From the NCBI GenBank assembly GCA_031415015.1, contig JANOQT010000077.1, positions 1-22,002 on the forward strand: a DNA stretch of 22,002 nucleotides. Direction: 5' to 3'. This stretch comes from JAUYQR01 sp031415015 (GTDB lineage Bacteria > Pseudomonadota > Alphaproteobacteria > Rhodobacterales > Rhodobacteraceae). The number at the start of each line of letters is the position of its first letter. Position 1 is the stretch's first letter. Of this stretch, positions 1 to 14,678 are shown one piece after another. The position numbers and the translations under genes are program-made. The notes under the pieces were generated by a model. That model was not told where the DNA came from. It saw only the letters and a list, made by a program, of their open reading frames with translations, and ran no database searches.

Positions 1-185
1 AAGCACTCGATCGGCTGGCGCTTCAGACGGGCCTGAACCCGGTCAAGCGCGCCATAAACGATGCCTTCTGCGACGGACTTCTTGCCGTCCAGCATCAGGT
101 TGTTCATGAACTTTGTCAGAACCCGGTCACCATACTTGGCATCGGGAAGGATTTCGCGTTTTTCAGCGGCGTGACGACGTGACAT
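1..185 (-). CDS. rpsG: 30S ribosomal protein S7, 5' part (runs off the left edge)
   Basis: This is the N-terminal 61 residues or so of S7, which nucleates assembly of the 30S head by binding 16S rRNA. The translation begins MSRRHAAEKREILPDAKYGD and continues with the S7 hallmark TKFMNNLMLDGKKSVAEGIVYGAL in residues 24-47. I chose the ATG at 185 because the S7 N-terminus is conserved there and a GAGGA Shine-Dalgarno lies about 8 nt upstream, overlapping the end of rpsL. Only 11 nt separate it from the rpsL stop, so the two are co-transcribed and probably translationally coupled, as in the classic str operon. The remaining two thirds of the protein lie outside the window. Confidence 0.96.
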   Translation of the reverse strand, partial: MSRRHAAEKREILPDAKYGDRVLTKFMNNLMLDGKKSVAEGIVYGALDRVQARLKRQPIEC

Positions 186-196
186 GTTTTATTTCC

Positions 197-568
197 TCAC
201 TTCGGACGCTTGGCGCCGTATTTCGACCGGCGCTGACGACGTTCTTTGACGCCCTGGGTATCCAGCACACCCCGCAGGATGTGATAACGGACACCGGGAA
301 GGTCTTTGATACGGCCGCCACGGATCAGAACCACAGAGTGTTCCTGAAGGTTGTGCTTTTCACCGGGGATGTAGCAGATGACCTCGAAGCTATTGGTCAG
401 ACGCACCTTTGCGACTTTCCGCATGGCCGAGTTCGGCTTTTTCGGTGTGGTGGTGTAGACGCGCGTGCAGACGCCGCGCTTCTGCGGGCAGGATTCCAAG
501 TGCTGAGACTTGGACTTTCTGACGTTCGGCTCCCGCGGTTTGCGGATAAGCTGTTGGATAGTCGGCAT
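197..568 (-). CDS. rpsL: 30S ribosomal protein S12
   Basis: Full-length S12 (123 residues, the usual bacterial length), a decoding-centre protein of the 30S subunit. The conserved decoding loops are present: TTTPKKPNSAMRKVAKVRL around residues 39-57 and RGGRIKDLPGVRYH around 83-96. Lys43 and Lys88, where streptomycin-resistance substitutions usually arise, are wild type, and Asp89, the usual methylthiolation site, is present. It is the first gene of the rpsL-rpsG unit and is followed by rpsG after 11 nt. The Shine-Dalgarno before the ATG is weak (a GGGG run). The gene is served by the promoter at 801-829. In many proteobacteria rpsL follows rpoC closely; here three other genes lie between them. 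Confidence 0.98.
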   Translation of the reverse strand: MPTIQQLIRKPREPNVRKSKSQHLESCPQKRGVCTRVYTTTPKKPNSAMRKVAKVRLTNSFEVICYIPGEKHNLQEHSVVLIRGGRIKDLPGVRYHILRGVLDTQGVKERRQRRSKYGAKRPK

Positions 569-800
569 TCACATACCCCGTTTTGCGCATTTGCGCTGTC
601 AATACTCGCGCCCGAACCCGGACGCACTGCTTCTCGACGTCACTTTGCGCGAATCGCAAAATGATAAAACCGCAGCCGGCCCCTTGGCGGGGGCGACGCG
701 GTGGAATTCCAGAGGATCGGGGCGTTTTCGGCCCGGATCATGACCACATCAAGCATTTTGAACCGATATGCAGGGCTGACCCGGCACTACGGATGCGCGG

Positions 801-829
801 CGTATAGGAGGAGTCGCGGGGGTTGTCAA
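801..829 (-). promoter_or_regulatory. sigma70-type promoter of the rpsL-rpsG operon
   Basis: On the minus strand a perfect -35 box TTGACA (829-824) is followed by a 17-base spacer and the -10 box TATACG (806-801). Transcription would start near 793, giving a leader of about 225 nt before the rpsL ATG. The match and spacing are the best in the window, which fits a highly expressed ribosomal operon. Confidence 0.8.
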
Positions 830-831
830 CA

Positions 832-849
832 CGAGGTCCGGCACGTTCG
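832..849 (+). repeat. 18-bp direct repeat, copy A
   Basis: CGAGGTCCGGCACGTTCG matches 3946-3963 with one mismatch, in the same orientation. Copy A lies just upstream of the -35 box of the rpsL promoter. The two copies bracket the VPEID/XrtE/DMT island. The match is real, but such a pair could arise by chance in GC-rich DNA. Confidence 0.45.
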
Positions 850-990
850 CGGTGCCGCCGTCGACCGGCGCGGTGAAGGCGCGGCATCACACGACAGAGG
901 CGATCCGGCACCAACGTAAGCAGCGGATCGCAACCCGGAGTTGAAAATCGAATGTGTCATTTTTTTGGCTTTCCTCAGGCAGCCGAAAAT

Positions 991-1003
991 CGTAGCTACT
1001 ACG
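991..1003. promoter_or_regulatory. Small inverted repeat upstream of the VPEID-CTERM gene
   Basis: CGTAG and CTACG form 5-base arms around CTA, 31 bases before the ATG of the plus-strand gene. It could be an operator or a leader hairpin. The evidence is only the symmetry and the position. Confidence 0.25.
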
Positions 1004-1033
1004 AAGAATAGCAACTTTAAATGGTGCCGCAGA

Positions 1034-1237
1034 ATGAAGAACGCTCTGAACAACCTCGTGATCTCGGGCACGATGCTGGCGATGTCGGCAGCCCCGCTGT
1101 TGGCGCAGCCGTTGTTCCACCGTCCGCACCGGCCCCGTGCAGTTCCCGAGATTGACGCCTCTGCGGGCCTTCTGGCAATTGCGGCGGTTCTGGCAGTGCT
1201 TGCCTTCGTGTGGGAACGGCGTCGCCGCGCAGGCTGA
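1034..1237 (+). CDS. VPEID-CTERM sorting-domain protein, predicted exosortase E substrate
   Basis: A 67-residue protein made almost wholly of targeting signals. Residues 1-25 form a Sec-type signal peptide (MKNALNN, a hydrophobic run, then AAPLLAQ). Residues 26-36 are a short His/Pro/Arg-rich linker. Residues 37-41 are VPEID, followed by a transmembrane segment (about 43-60) and a basic tail ERRRRAG. This tripartite C-terminus is the variant PEP-CTERM signal known as VPEID-CTERM, which is paired with exosortase E. The exosortase E gene lies next door, converging from the minus strand. I chose the ATG at 1034 because it starts a clean signal peptide; a TTG-initiated extension from 941 would bury it. 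No Shine-Dalgarno is evident, which leaves the start less certain. The predicted fate is Sec export, inner-membrane retention, then cleavage at the VPEID tail. Confidence 0.85.
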   Translation: MKNALNNLVISGTMLAMSAAPLLAQPLFHRPHRPRAVPEIDASAGLLAIAAVLAVLAFVWERRRRAG

Positions 1238-1262
1238 GCTCAGTTCAAGCCGATCAGATCGC

Positions 1263-1286
1263 AAGGGCCCCCGGTGCGGGGCCCTT
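1263..1286. terminator. Bidirectional terminator between the convergent VPEID gene and xrtE
   Basis: A 9-bp GC-rich stem (AAGGGCCCC at 1263-1271 with GGGGCCCTT at 1278-1286) and a 6-base loop fill the 54-base gap between two convergent stop codons. The T-run on the plus side is short (TTT) and the A-run on the other side is also short. Position and stem strength support a shared terminator. Confidence 0.75.
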
Positions 1287-1291
1287 TGCGT

Positions 1292-2896
1292 TCAGATCAG
1301 GCTCCAGTACCCCCGCCATGCAGCCACGGCGGCAACGGCAGAATTTGCGGTGACATGCGCCCAAATCGCATCGGTAACCCGCCCCCGTCGCAGCATCACG
1401 GCGGCAAAGACCAGTCCGGCCAGCCCCGCTTCGACCCAACGCCCGTGCAGCAGTGCGAAGGCGAGACTTGAGACGATGACCGCCCCTGCCCTGCGCCAGA
1501 CCTGCGGCCCGTCCAACCGCGCCAACAGATAGCCGCGAAAGAACATCTCTTCGACAATCGGCACCAGCACCGCCGTCCCCAGCACGCGCACCACGGCCCA
1601 GACGGTCATCCCCCAGACCGGAAGGCTGGCGATTGCCAAAGTAAGGCCCGGCTCTGCCTCGGGCGCGGCCAGGATCCAGCCAAGCCCGACCACCAGCCCC
1701 GCAATCAGGGTTACCGCATCGGGCCGCCATGGCAGCGCGCGGTAGACCGGCAGGAAGAACAGCACCATCATGCCCAGCACCACCGTGTTCAGCGGCATCC
1801 CGAAACCCGGCTGAAGAAACACCGCCGCAATCAACGTGCTGGTTACCATGAAGGCCACAAAGGGCAGGATCTGCGCCGCCACGGGATCTCGCCGCAAAGG
1901 CACACTGACCGGGGTGCGCAAGGCGTCCCGGTGCAGCCAGGGCAGGGTCTGCGCCAAGGCCACCAACCCGAAGGCAAGACAGGTGAACAACAGCCACCCC
2001 GCGTAGGAATGGAACCCGTTCACCGCGATATCGGGAGAGATGCGCGCCCCGATCAAGATCAAAGCGGCAATGCGAAAGACGTTCAGCACCCAGCTGAGCA
2101 TCAGGCCAATTGGCAGCAGCACCATCAGCAGGCGGCCCAGCCTGACCTCGGAGCGGAAGACGAAAGCATAGATGGCGACAAAGGCGGTGACGAGGGCAAA
2201 GCCTTCGACCCCGGAACACTGCGGCGCGATGCTGACGAAGAAATCCTCGATGCCGATGATGTAGTCATAGGGCAGCGCTTCAACGTCGGTGGCGAACAGG
2301 CGCAGCACCGCCTCTACGGCATGGAAGGTCCATGTGGTCAGCACCTGCCAATCCCAGATCGGCAGCACCTGATTGGCCAGATCAGGGACAAGCGCGGCCG
2401 CCAGCAGGATAGGAACCGCGCTGTGTCGGCGGGTCCACAGCATCCGGGTCCATGCCACCTTTGGGGCCAGCCACAAAAGCCCGCCGCCGATGGCCGCTAT
2501 CGCCCCGCTCAACCAAGGCAGCAGTGAAGCCGCGAACCCCGCCGAAAGATCGCCGCCCCAGAACAGCGCCAGCGGAACCATCATCAGCACGACGCCGACG
2601 AAGTGGACTCCACGCGCCATTGGATTGCTATGCGCGCGCGCACTTTGCAGGAATTCTGCAAAGGTCTCGGGCCAGGCGCGGATCAGCAGGGCCGCGACCC
2701 CCAACACCACCAGCGCTCGCAGCACCATGCCGCGCAACAGATCGCAAGCGCCAAGGGCACCGGTACGCCCGCATTCGATATCCGCCAGGAACTGGTACGA
2801 CAACGCCAGGCAAACAAGTTCCGCCCCGAAGATCAGGGCCAGCCCGGCAGCCCGCCGATGGCGGAGCGAGGCCTTCCAAGTTGCACCTGACATCAT
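1292..2896 (-). CDS. xrtE: Exosortase E/CPBP-protease fusion (VPEID-CTERM system)
   Basis: A 534-residue polytopic membrane protein that should recognise and cut VPEID-tailed proteins at the outer face of the inner membrane. The first ~330 residues are an exosortase: Cys227 in PQCSGVEG, Arg275 in NVFRIAAL and His296 in GFHSYAGW match the Cys/Arg/His active-site triad of the family. The C-terminal part (about 340-530) is a CPBP (CAAX-protease/bacteriocin-processing) intramembrane protease, with EEMFFR at 449-454, His484 in ALLHGRW and His514 in AIWAHVTANS. This fusion is diagnostic of the known exosortase E family. I chose the ATG at 2896, with AGGAAG about 12 nt upstream, over a TTG at 2947, since the extension is hydrophilic and starts with a weak codon. 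It probably shares a transcript with the upstream DMT transporter (84-nt gap) and converges on its likely substrate gene. Confidence 0.9.
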   Translation of the reverse strand: MMSGATWKASLRHRRAAGLALIFGAELVCLALSYQFLADIECGRTGALGACDLLRGMVLRALVVLGVAALLIRAWPETFAEFLQSARAHSNPMARGVHFVGVVLMMVPLALFWGGDLSAGFAASLLPWLSGAIAAIGGGLLWLAPKVAWTRMLWTRRHSAVPILLAAALVPDLANQVLPIWDWQVLTTWTFHAVEAVLRLFATDVEALPYDYIIGIEDFFVSIAPQCSGVEGFALVTAFVAIYAFVFRSEVRLGRLLMVLLPIGLMLSWVLNVFRIAALILIGARISPDIAVNGFHSYAGWLLFTCLAFGLVALAQTLPWLHRDALRTPVSVPLRRDPVAAQILPFVAFMVTSTLIAAVFLQPGFGMPLNTVVLGMMVLFFLPVYRALPWRPDAVTLIAGLVVGLGWILAAPEAEPGLTLAIASLPVWGMTVWAVVRVLGTAVLVPIVEEMFFRGYLLARLDGPQVWRRAGAVIVSSLAFALLHGRWVEAGLAGLVFAAVMLRRGRVTDAIWAHVTANSAVAAVAAWRGYWSLI

Positions 2897-2980
2897 GTCT
2901 GTTCCGGTCTTCCTGCCGTATCTGCGGCTCCGCTTACCATCAGCCAATCTGCAGAATTGCCCTGCCGGAGCAAGACAGTT

Positions 2981-3862
2981 TCATGCCCTGGCCGCTGCCT
3001 TCAACACGCGTTCGCGCCAGAAGGTGAATACCCCCGTTGCCACCACCAGACCCGCGCCAAAAAGGGTCAGCGCGTCTGGCAATTCGCCAAAGGCGATCCA
3101 GCCCAGCACGATGGCCCACAGCAGCGCCATGTAGCGGAAGGGTGCGATTAAGGCGATCTCGCCCACCCGCATCGTCATCACCACGGTCAGGTATCCCACG
3201 ATCAGCGCCACTGCCGCGCCGCCGATCAGGACCAGATCATGCGCCGTTACCGGCACCCACCCCTCCACCGCCGTGCCGATCCCGCCAAACGCCAGCACCG
3301 TGACCGCCGCCGTCAAGGCCACTGTGACCGACGGCAGCGCGCCGCTCATCTGCCGTGTCGCCAGATCGCGGGCAACGACGCAGAGAACCGACCCGAGGCC
3401 CATCAGCGACCAGATATCGAACCCCTCCGGTCCGGGGCGAATGATGATCAGGACGCCAAGAAAGCCGATCAGGATGGCCGTCAAGCGCCGCCATCCCACC
3501 GGTTCATTCAGGAACGTCGCTGCAGCAAGCGTCACGGCCAGTGGCAGGACCTGCATGATTGCCGACAGGTTGGCCAGCGGCATATGGATCAGCGCGGCCA
3601 GAAACAGCAGCGTGCCCAGCACCTCTGCCACTGACCGCAATGCCAGATACCACAGATCCCGGCGCGGCAGGTTCAGGCTGATGCCACCCATGCGCCAGCC
3701 GATGAGGACAAGGGCGACGGTGGCCAGCACCCCGCGGATGCCGATGGCCTGATACAACGGCACCGTCTGCATGGCAGCCTTCATTGCAGTGTCGTTCAGC
3801 GTAAAGGCCGCCATGGCGACATTCATCAGGATCGCGCCGCGCGCGTTGTCGGAAAGCTGCAT
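2981..3862 (-). CDS. DMT-superfamily transporter, EamA family
   Basis: A 293-residue inner-membrane protein with about ten hydrophobic segments arranged as two EamA repeats (roughly residues 10-140 and 150-285). The first half contains the family-typical stretches QAIGIRGVLATVALVLIGWR and LIHMPLANLSAIMQVLPL; the second ends with ALLWAIVLGWIAFGELPDAL. Members export metabolites or amino acids, but the substrate cannot be read from sequence. The ATG at 3862 has AGGGG about 6 nt upstream. The gene follows the rpoC terminator in the opposite sense of reading order, so it needs its own promoter, which I could not place with confidence. It lies 84 nt before xrtE and may be co-transcribed with it. 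Nothing in the sequence shows a functional link to sorting. Confidence 0.88.
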   Translation of the reverse strand: MQLSDNARGAILMNVAMAAFTLNDTAMKAAMQTVPLYQAIGIRGVLATVALVLIGWRMGGISLNLPRRDLWYLALRSVAEVLGTLLFLAALIHMPLANLSAIMQVLPLAVTLAAATFLNEPVGWRRLTAILIGFLGVLIIIRPGPEGFDIWSLMGLGSVLCVVARDLATRQMSGALPSVTVALTAAVTVLAFGGIGTAVEGWVPVTAHDLVLIGGAAVALIVGYLTVVMTMRVGEIALIAPFRYMALLWAIVLGWIAFGELPDALTLFGAGLVVATGVFTFWRERVLKAAARA

Positions 3863-3945
3863 CTGGCCCCTGCCCTGTTGAGGTGTACCTACCGCAGGGC
3901 GCTGCGGTCAGGAAGTGTCTGCGCGGGGGCAATGTCCGATCTGTC

Positions 3946-3963
3946 CGAGGTTCGGCACGTTCG
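3946..3963 (+). repeat. 18-bp direct repeat, copy B
   Basis: CGAGGTTCGGCACGTTCG matches 832-849 with one mismatch, same orientation. It lies between the start of the DMT gene and the rpoC terminator. Copies A and B flank the three-gene island, so they may mark its ends or be shared regulator sites. Confidence 0.45.
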
Positions 3964-4010
3964 GGTCAAACTTGGCCTTGGTCGGGTAAGCATCCAGAGG
4001 CGGCGCAAAG

Positions 4011-4041
4011 AAAAACCCCGCCGGCCTTGCGGACGGCGGGG
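4011..4041 (-). terminator. Intrinsic terminator after rpoC
   Basis: Read on the minus strand, CCCCGCCG (4041-4034) pairs with CGGCGGGG (4023-4016) around a 10-base loop and is followed directly by TTTTT (4015-4011). This is a textbook rho-independent terminator 20 nt past the rpoC stop. It closes the rpl/rpo cluster and separates it from the DMT/xrtE genes. Confidence 0.9.
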
Positions 4042-4060
4042 TAACTTCAGGTGTGACCGA

Positions 4061-8305
<4,245 letters not shown>

Positions 8306-8334
8306 TTCCAAATCCTTGAAAGGGGGCGCGAGGC

Positions 8335-8358
8335 AGGATGGGCAATATTGCCCATCCT
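8335..8358. repeat. 24-bp perfect palindrome in the rpoB-rpoC gap
   Basis: Both strands read AGGATGGGCAAT followed by its exact complement ATTGCCCATCCT. Read on the minus strand it starts with TTTCGTAGGATGGGC, closely like TTTCGTAGGGTGGGT at 13946-13960 in the rplA-rplJ gap, which suggests one family of interspersed palindromes. There is no U-run, so it is not an obvious terminator. In the transcript it would fold into a 12-bp hairpin before the rpoC start, where it could be a processing site or translation barrier. Confidence 0.8.
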
Positions 8359-8386
8359 ACGAAAGGTCGTCGGACGGGGTGCCCGA

Positions 8387-12520
<4,134 letters not shown>

Positions 12521-12662
12521 GCTCGTCGTCACCTTTCATCATTTCGCTGGCACACCACCCGTCGGGCCACGGGCGCGCACCGCATGCGAAGCAGACAAAT
12601 GTGGGTCCTATTCATGCCACCCGTCCCGCAGGGCAGCTCCCGAACCCGCATCGCGCCTGGGG

Positions 12663-12684
12663 AGCGGCTTTCGCGAAAGCCGCT
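12663..12684. repeat. 22-bp perfect palindrome in the rplL-rpoB gap
   Basis: AGCGGCTTTCG is followed at once by its exact complement. In RNA it forms a stem of about 9-11 bp with a tight loop. No U-run follows on the minus strand. It is the second of two hairpins between rplL and rpoB, the place where other bacteria carry an attenuator and an RNase III cut site. That role is inferred from position only. Confidence 0.7.
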
Positions 12685-12698
12685 TCCAAGACGCGTTT

Positions 12699-12728
12699 GG
12701 CTGGGCCCGAAAAGCTTCGGACCCAGCC
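12699..12728 (-). promoter_or_regulatory. Strong hairpin downstream of rplL (candidate attenuator or processing site)
   Basis: On the minus strand GGCTGGGTCCGAA pairs with TTCGGGCCCAGCC around the loop GCTT: 13 pairs, one of them G-U. It lies 35 nt after the rplL stop. No U-run follows, so full termination is unlikely. Partial termination or RNase processing would explain how L7/L12 is made in excess over beta. Confidence 0.65.
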
Positions 12729-12762
12729 TCAAATCATGGGGGAGGTTGCCCTCCGTCCCGGA

Positions 12763-13137
12763 TTACTTCAGCTCGACTTTGGCGCCAGCCTCTTCGAGTT
12801 TCTTCTTCATGGTCTCGGCGTCTGCTTTGGTAGCGCCTTCCTTGACCTTGCCGCCGGCCTCAACGAGGTCCTTGGCTTCTTTCAGGCCGAGGCCGGTGAT
12901 GGTGCGGACTTCCTTGATCACGTTGATCTTGTTCGGTCCAGCATCGGTCAACACGACGTCGAATTCGGTCTGCTCTTCGACCGGAGCCGCAGCAGCAGCC
13001 GGACCAGCTGCCATCATGACCGCGCCACCGGCGGCGGGCTCGATGCCATACTTGTCCTTCAGGATGGTTTTCAGTTCTTGTGCCTGGAGAAGGGTCAGAC
13101 CAACGATCTCTTCGGCGAGTTTGTTCAGATCAGCCAT
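12763..13137 (-). CDS. rplL: 50S ribosomal protein L7/L12
   Basis: The 124-residue stalk protein that recruits translational GTPases; it is present in several copies per ribosome. The N-terminal dimerisation and L10-binding domain (about residues 1-35, LNKLAEEIVGLTLLQAQELK) is followed by an Ala/Gly-rich hinge (about 36-52). The C-terminal factor-binding domain includes EFDVVLTDAGPNKINVIKEV and GLGLKEAKDLVEAGGKVKEG. Length and layout are normal. It follows rplJ after 63 nt containing a hairpin, and is followed by the two-hairpin gap before rpoB. The Shine-Dalgarno is a modest GGAA. Confidence 0.97.
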   Translation of the reverse strand: MADLNKLAEEIVGLTLLQAQELKTILKDKYGIEPAAGGAVMMAAGPAAAAAPVEEQTEFDVVLTDAGPNKINVIKEVRTITGLGLKEAKDLVEAGGKVKEGATKADAETMKKKLEEAGAKVELK

Positions 13138-13171
13138 TTTGTTTTCCGTTCGTTTAAGATGGGTTCCAACG

Positions 13172-13190
13172 GCGTGGGATCAACCCACGC
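13172..13190. repeat. Hairpin in the rplJ-rplL gap
   Basis: GCGTGGG (13172-13178) and CCCACGC (13184-13190) form a 7-bp GC-rich stem with a 5-base loop. There is no U-run. It would lie in the leader immediately before the rplL ribosome-binding site, about 35 nt from the start. It is one of a series of intercistronic palindromes in this cluster. Confidence 0.55.
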
Positions 13191-13200
13191 GGGCAAAAGA

Positions 13201-13716
13201 TCAGGCCGCAGCCTTTTCCTCGATGGTCGACAGGATGCTCGCGATGTTAGACGCAGGCGCACCAATGGCCCCGGCGATGGCAGCACCCGGTGCTCCGATA
13301 CACGACACGATCTGAGCAATAAGCTCTTCGCGCGACGGCATGGAAGCCACGGCTTTGATACCAGCCTGGTCCAGAACCGTGTCGCCCATAGCCCCGCCGA
13401 TGATGACGAACTTGTCATTCGTCTTGGCGTAGGCCTCGCAGACCTTGGCCGCAGCCACAGGGTCTTCCGAGTAGGACAACATGGTCATGCCCAAGAGCAG
13501 GTCACCCATTTTGACGCAGGGCTTCCCTTCAAGGGCGATCTTGGCGAGCGTGTTCTTGGCAACGCGAACGGACCCACCTACGTCACGCAATTTTGCGCGC
13601 AGGTCCTGCATCTGTGCAACCGTCATGCCCGCGTAGTGGGCAACCACTACGACGCCAGAGCTTGCGAAGATCTGGCCGAGTTCATCGACCACTTTCTCTT
13701 TCTGGGCTCTATCCAC
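13201..13716 (-). CDS. rplJ: 50S ribosomal protein L10
   Basis: L10 (171 residues) anchors L7/L12 dimers to the 50S stalk base. The N-terminal RNA-binding part shows MTVAQMQDLRAKLRDVGGSV and VAKNTLAKIAL; the C-terminal helix that carries L7/L12 dimers includes NIASILSTIEEKAAA. The start is GTG at 13716, supported by TTGGAGTG about 8 nt upstream and by the family N-terminus (DRAQKEKVVDEL). The 259-nt region upstream separates it from rplA and contains two hairpins; in other bacteria L10-L7/L12 binds such a leader to repress its own operon. I did not verify the canonical binding fold here. Confidence 0.96.
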   Translation of the reverse strand: MDRAQKEKVVDELGQIFASSGVVVVAHYAGMTVAQMQDLRAKLRDVGGSVRVAKNTLAKIALEGKPCVKMGDLLLGMTMLSYSEDPVAAAKVCEAYAKTNDKFVIIGGAMGDTVLDQAGIKAVASMPSREELIAQIVSCIGAPGAAIAGAIGAPASNIASILSTIEEKAAA

Positions 13717-13758
13717 AGTTTCACTCCAAGGTTGGGGGTTTCCCCCCGGCTCATATTA

Positions 13759-13778
13759 GCCGTGCCCTGCGGCACGGC
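13759..13778. promoter_or_regulatory. Leader hairpin before rplJ
   Basis: GCCGTGCC and GGCACGGC form an 8-bp stem with a CTGC loop, 43 nt before the rplJ GTG. It lies where L10 autoregulation would act on the rplJL message. The structure is clear; the role is inferred. Confidence 0.5.
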
Positions 13779-13952
13779 ATTCGGGTCCGTTAACAGGTTC
13801 CCGAGGCCAAGATCACCCGAAGGCGCCTTCAATCTCGATCCCCATCTCAGGCAGGAGATTAAGGCGTTTGCGCGCCACCCACCGTCTCGGACAGAACCGG
13901 GCGTTTTGCGCCCGGGTAGCATCCCTCACCTTCCGGTTCAGGAATTTCGTAG

Positions 13953-13970
13953 GGTGGGTGCTAACCCACC
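13953..13970. repeat. Palindrome in the rplA-rplJ gap, related to the rpoB-rpoC palindrome
   Basis: GGTGGGT and ACCCACC form 7-bp arms around GCTA, 6 nt past the rplA stop. The flank TTTCGTAGG upstream of it on the plus strand is shared with the minus-strand flank of the palindrome at 8335-8358. It may be a worn copy of the same interspersed element. Confidence 0.5.
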
Positions 13971-13975
13971 GGCCC

Positions 13976-14674
13976 TCAGTTCGCCGTCGCCGACGAAATA
14001 TCGACCGACACGCCCGGACCCATGGTCGAAGACAGCGACACCTTTTTCAGGTATGATCCCTTGGCGCCAGACGGACGCGCCTTGGTGACCGCATCGACAA
14101 AGGCGCGGATGTTTTCCGCCAGCTTGTCTTCGGTAAACGACACCTTGCCGATCCCGGCATGGATGACCCCGGCCTTCTCGACCTTGAACTGGACTTCGCC
14201 GCCCTTGGCCGCTTCGACAGCCGTTTTCACGTCCATCGTCACGGTGCCGACCTTGGGGTTCGGCATCAGGTTGCGCGGCCCGAGGATCTTGCCCAGACGT
14301 CCAACCAGCGGCATCATGTCCGGCGTTGCGATGCAACGGTCGAACTCGATCTTGCCGGACTGGATCGTCTCCATCAGGTCTTCGGCGCCGACGATATCCG
14401 CGCCAGCGGCCTTGGCCTCATCAGCCTTGGCACCCCGTGCGAACACCGCCACGCGGACGGTTTTGCCCGTGCCGTTCGGCAGTTGCACCACACCCCGGAC
14501 CATCTGGTCGGCATGGCGCGGGTCAACGCCCAGGTTCAGGGCGATTTCCAGCGTCTCATCGAACTTGGCCGAGGCCGCGCCTTTGATCAGCTTTACCGCG
14601 TCTTCGACCGTGATGTTGGTCTTGCCAGCGAAGGCTTCAACCGCTTTGGCGGTGCGTTTTGCAAGCTTTGCCAT
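13976..14674 (-). CDS. rplA: 50S ribosomal protein L1
   Basis: L1 (232 residues, normal length) forms the mobile stalk that handles E-site tRNA and represses its own mRNA in many bacteria. The L1 signature MPLVGRLGKILGPRNLMPNP with KVGTVT lies at residues 121-146, and the C-terminal SLSSTMGPGVSVD motif is present. The start is ATG at 14674. It follows rplK after only 4 nt, so the two are surely co-transcribed and probably coupled. L1 autoregulation would act on the leader before rplK (15132-15224). A palindrome lies 6 nt after the stop. Confidence 0.97.
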   Translation of the reverse strand: MAKLAKRTAKAVEAFAGKTNITVEDAVKLIKGAASAKFDETLEIALNLGVDPRHADQMVRGVVQLPNGTGKTVRVAVFARGAKADEAKAAGADIVGAEDLMETIQSGKIEFDRCIATPDMMPLVGRLGKILGPRNLMPNPKVGTVTMDVKTAVEAAKGGEVQFKVEKAGVIHAGIGKVSFTEDKLAENIRAFVDAVTKARPSGAKGSYLKKVSLSSTMGPGVSVDISSATAN

Positions 14675-14678
14675 GATC

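Larger units (their letters stand above)
569..1033. other. Divergent intergenic region between rpsL and the VPEID-CTERM gene
   Basis: This 465-base stretch has no convincing gene; short ORFs here show no recognisable family and conflict with the regulatory signals. It holds the rpsL promoter (801-829, minus strand), a long rpsL leader (about 569-793) and one half of a short direct repeat (832-849). It also holds the upstream region of the plus-strand VPEID-CTERM gene, including an AT-rich patch (about 941-1020) and a small hairpin (991-1003). I could not place a convincing plus-strand promoter for the VPEID gene. Confidence 0.75.

Noticed and set aside
390..460. Possible streptomycin-resistance changes in rpsL
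   Set aside because: Lys43 and Lys88 are both wild type.
113..664. A 183-codon plus-strand frame over rpsL
   Set aside because: It is antisense to S12, which is perfectly conserved on the other strand.
941..990. sigma54-type promoter before the VPEID gene, as in some PEP-CTERM systems
   Set aside because: The TGGC near 966 lacks a correctly spaced TTGC element, so the match fails.
941..1033. N-terminal extension of the VPEID protein from a TTG
   Set aside because: The extension would bury an excellent signal peptide behind 31 residues. The ATG at 1034 fits the family layout.
12601..14088. Plus-strand open frames across rplL and rplJ
   Set aside because: Shadows of L7/L12 and L10; they span several minus-strand gaps and show no family.
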